From: Luteirhabdus pelagi
Lineage (GTDB): Bacteria > Bacteroidota > Bacteroidia > Flavobacteriales > Flavobacteriaceae
Length of the DNA: 64,000 nt
Assembly: GCF_016827595.1 (NCBI RefSeq)
Contig: NZ_JAECMS010000005.1
Span: 281,672 to 345,671 of the forward strand
Direction of reading: 5' to 3'
Part shown: positions 62,292-64,000 of the stretch, one piece after another
Numbering within the stretch: position 1 is the first letter of the stretch
How the letters are laid out: the number at the start of each line of letters is the position of its first letter
Made by a program: the position numbers and the translations under genes
Notes under the pieces: model-generated
Told to the model about the DNA's origin: nothing
What the model saw: the letters and a program-made list of their open reading frames with translations, nothing else
Database searches by the model: none

Positions 62292-63317
62292 ATGAAAAAA
62301 GGTTTCTTACTATTTCTATGCTTCATTTTAGCGTTTGTGGGTTACGGACAACAGGAATTTTTGATTGTAACTTCGGATAATGTTTTGAAATCTATCGATA
62401 GCGATTTCAATAGCACGACATTATTTACGATCCCAACCGATGGCATTGTATTGGATATTGCGCTATCGCCTTCTGGCGCATTATATGCGGTAATCGATTC
62501 CGATTCCAGTGCTAATGCGACCTTAAATGAAGTTGATTTGGAAACCGAGACACTAACGGAGTTAACAACGCTTCCCCCTCCTTTGTTTGGTTTAAATACA
62601 TATTCTGGCTTGGTATGCGATGAAAACGATGTTTTATATACCGCTAAACGCACTACAGGTGAATTATTAACCTATGACATCTCTGAAGGGATACTTACCC
62701 AAGTTGAATACGAGGGCTTTGCAACATTTGGCGATTATTCCTTTCTCAAGGGTCAATTAGTATATCCCAATAATTTTGTGAAGGCATACGATGGCGAAAA
62801 CATTATATCAATCGGTTGTTCGCCCTTCAACGTTTTTTCATTTATAAACTTGTTTTCCTCTTGCAATGAAAATATCCTTTATGGCATTACTGACACTGGA
62901 CTTGTGTATGAATACAATTTTGAAATGAATGAGGTTACCGAAGTAGCCAACCTTTCCAACCAAGGTATTATTTATGGTGCTGCATCGTTTACAGAGCATC
63001 TGGCTGCAGCCTGCCCTATTCAAACCATCAATAATGGGGTTGATGAAAATTGTGAACTATTATCGCTACCCTATCAAGAAGTATCCGAAATCAAAATATT
63101 CCCGAATCCCGTTTCCGAAACCCTATTTCTTTCTGGTATAAATAGAAACCTGATTTCACGGATTACCGTACGCGATATGCTAGGACGAATTGTCGTAGTA
63201 AAGAATAGGATTTCATCTGAAATCGACGCCACTGTATTAAGCAATGGCCTATATGTTCTTTCCCTCTTTGATGAAAACAAAATTGAAGTATTCTCTAAAA
63301 AATTTGTGAAGTATTAA
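62292..63317 (+). CDS. T9SS type A sorting domain protein
   Basis: 341 residues: signal peptide ending FVGYGQ, about 235 residues of beta-propeller-like repeats (LDIALSPSGALYAVID, YSGLVCDENDVLYTAKRTTGELLTYD, NILYGITDTGLVYEYN), and a C-terminal type A sorting domain at about 265-341 (IKIFPNPVSETLFLSG, VRDMLGRIV, LSNGLYVLSLF, FSKKFVKY). It should be exported by the type IX system to the cell surface or medium. The ligand or activity is unknown. Confidence 0.9.
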   Translation: MKKGFLLFLCFILAFVGYGQQEFLIVTSDNVLKSIDSDFNSTTLFTIPTDGIVLDIALSPSGALYAVIDSDSSANATLNEVDLETETLTELTTLPPPLFGLNTYSGLVCDENDVLYTAKRTTGELLTYDISEGILTQVEYEGFATFGDYSFLKGQLVYPNNFVKAYDGENIISIGCSPFNVFSFINLFSSCNENILYGITDTGLVYEYNFEMNEVTEVANLSNQGIIYGAASFTEHLAAACPIQTINNGVDENCELLSLPYQEVSEIKIFPNPVSETLFLSGINRNLISRITVRDMLGRIVVVKNRISSEIDATVLSNGLYVLSLFDENKIEVFSKKFVKY

Positions 63318-63408
63318 GGAAGGTTTTAGTAGTATTTCCCTCACAATGTATTTAGAAAATCCTGCGAAATACCTTTTAGCAAATAAATCAAGACTCTTAA
63401 TCAGTTAG

Positions 63409-63648
63409 CAAGACAGGATTACCTCCGGTGATCCTGAGAGGGGGGAACGTTGCTCATAAAAGCTGAAACCTCTGGTCTCTACTTTTTTATTCCCGCTACG
63501 GCAAGGGAACAAGTTCCAGCCTTGCTACCATGGCAAGCAGGATTACCTCCGGTGATCCTGAATGGGGGAACGTTGCTCATAAAAGCTGAAACCTCCGGTT
63601 TTTCTTTTTTTATTTCCGCTACGGCAAAGGAACAAGTTCCAGCCTTGC
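63409..63648. repeat. Two-copy direct repeat, period 124 bases
   Basis: Copy 1 (63409-63525) and copy 2 (63534-63648) share, in order: the near-palindrome AGGATTACCTCCGGTGATCCT, GGGGGAACGTTGCTCATAAAAGCTGAAACC in two adjoining parts, a T-rich stretch, and GGAACAAGTTCCAGCCTTGC. The offset is 124 bases, measured from GATTACC at 63417 and 63541. The tract AATAAAAAAGCTGAA...TTCAGCTTTTATGG after copy 2 is an inverted relative of the CATAAAAGCTGAAACC...TTTATTTCCGC part of the copies. Confidence 0.85.
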
Positions 63649-63654
63649 GGAAAT

Positions 63655-63685
63655 AAAAAAGCTGAACAAATTTTGTTCAGCTTTT
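63655..63685. terminator. Perfect palindromic terminator
   Basis: AAAAGCTGAACAAA followed directly by TTTTGTTCAGCTTTT, with A/T runs on both sides, so it can act in either direction. Confidence 0.8.
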
Positions 63686-63686
63686 A

Positions 63687-63701
63687 TGGTCGGGATGACA
63701 G
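63687..63701 (-). other. Possible tRNA 3'-end remnant
   Basis: Read on the minus strand, CTGTCATCCCGACCA resembles the end of a T arm plus acceptor strand and CCA of a tRNA, and it lies immediately before the terminator palindrome. No other tRNA arm is present, so if real it is only a fragment. Fifteen bases are few, and the match is by eye. Confidence 0.3.
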
Positions 63702-63942
63702 TACTTTGAAACAATTTATAACTTTCTGATATATAATTATTTATATTTAATTTTAAATTAGGGGTAACCGAATAGGTAACTTCCAAATCTATTTCTTCAA
63801 ATATAAATATTATTCGGTGGGAATTGCACATATATTATATCAAAAACTGATAAAGTATATTGATAATTCCGCTTCTTATATTCAAATAGCGGATAAACCC
63901 ATATATTTATACTGATATAACTAGTTGGCAACAAGCTGAAAA

Positions 63943-64000
63943 ATGAAATACGGAATCAAGATTTTATCTGGAATTTTAATAATTGGAATATTAATTTCAA
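63943..64000 (+). CDS. Start of a gene cut by the window end
   Basis: An ATG at 63943 opens a frame of 19 codons to the edge: MKYGIKILSGILIIGILIS, a typical start of a secreted or membrane protein. Nothing more can be said; it could also be chance. Confidence 0.4.
   Translation, partial: MKYGIKILSGILIIGILIS

Larger units (their letters stand above)
63318..63942. other. Repeat-rich non-coding region
   Basis: About 620 bases with no credible gene. It contains a 124-base-period direct duplication (63409-63648), a perfect terminator palindrome (63655-63685), a tRNA-3'-end-like scrap (63687-63701) and then about 200 bases of very AT-rich sequence before a new start codon at 63943. Confidence 0.7.

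Noticed and set aside
63901..63945. attC-like or integron-cassette boundary (AGTTGGCAACAAGC) near the last start codon
   Set aside because: It does not match the core-site consensus GTTRRRY, and no paired site or integrase is visible.
1..64000. CRISPR arrays, insertion sequences, prophage, restriction or toxin-antitoxin genes
   Set aside because: No regularly spaced repeats, transposase, integrase or phage structural genes were found on reading the window.

Overview
The window reads as chromosome of a marine-type, pigmented member of the Flavobacteriaceae (phylum Bacteroidota). Evidence from the sequence: a T9SS type A C-terminal sorting domain, a DUF3276/PUR-type protein, fasciclin lipoproteins, a long NusB next to DUF1573 and YajC, DUF2807 'GIN' and PspC proteins, and promoters of the Bacteroidota form TTTG-N(17-21)-TAnnTTTG in front of many genes. 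Shine-Dalgarno sites are mostly absent. Almost everything is ordinary vertically inherited chromosome. No insertion sequence, prophage, CRISPR array or toxin-antitoxin module was found.

Region 1 (1-9255, all minus strand) is an exopolysaccharide/capsule operon. In transcription order it has a WecA/TagO-like initiating transferase, Wzx-like flippase, Wzy-like polymerase/ligase, a GT-A glycosyltransferase, a GT4 glycosyltransferase, a WecG/TagA transferase, a Gfo/Idh/MocA dehydrogenase, an uncharacterised TIM-barrel-like protein and a Wza-type export lipoprotein cut by the window start. Region 2 (9.3-12.6 kb) holds an FKBP-like lipoprotein, an Hsp15-like S4 protein, a PyrR-like phosphoribosyltransferase, shikimate kinase, and tRNA-Lys and tRNA-Leu genes separated by a small repeat element.

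Region 3 (12.6-17.1 kb) is a carotenoid locus: a MerR/B12-binding regulator followed by crtI-crtB-crtZ-crtY(cd), enough to make zeaxanthin from geranylgeranyl diphosphate. The regulator gene and crtI are both preceded by the same inverted repeat, TTGTTTA-N17-TTAAACA, laid over the -7 region. This is the best candidate regulatory circuit in the window.

Region 4 (17.1-45.1 kb) is housekeeping: aconitase; a peptidyl-prolyl isomerase/SurA/MoxR operon; a Skp-like chaperone; guaB; a 5'-nucleotidase with HMG-CoA lyase; pyrD; pepT; the nusB-DUF1573-yajC cluster; a leucine-dehydrogenase-type enzyme; an ABC exporter; a PUR protein; and an M14 carboxypeptidase. Region 5 (45.1-63.3 kb) has pheT, two fasciclin proteins, an ABC-F protein, a transaldolase, an SDR enzyme, a LytTR response regulator, a PspC-PadR-DUF4870-GIN envelope operon, trxB and a T9SS cargo protein. 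The last 0.7 kb is non-coding and repeat-rich: a 124-bp-period duplication built of terminator-like modules, a tRNA-3'-end-like scrap, and the first codons of a further gene.
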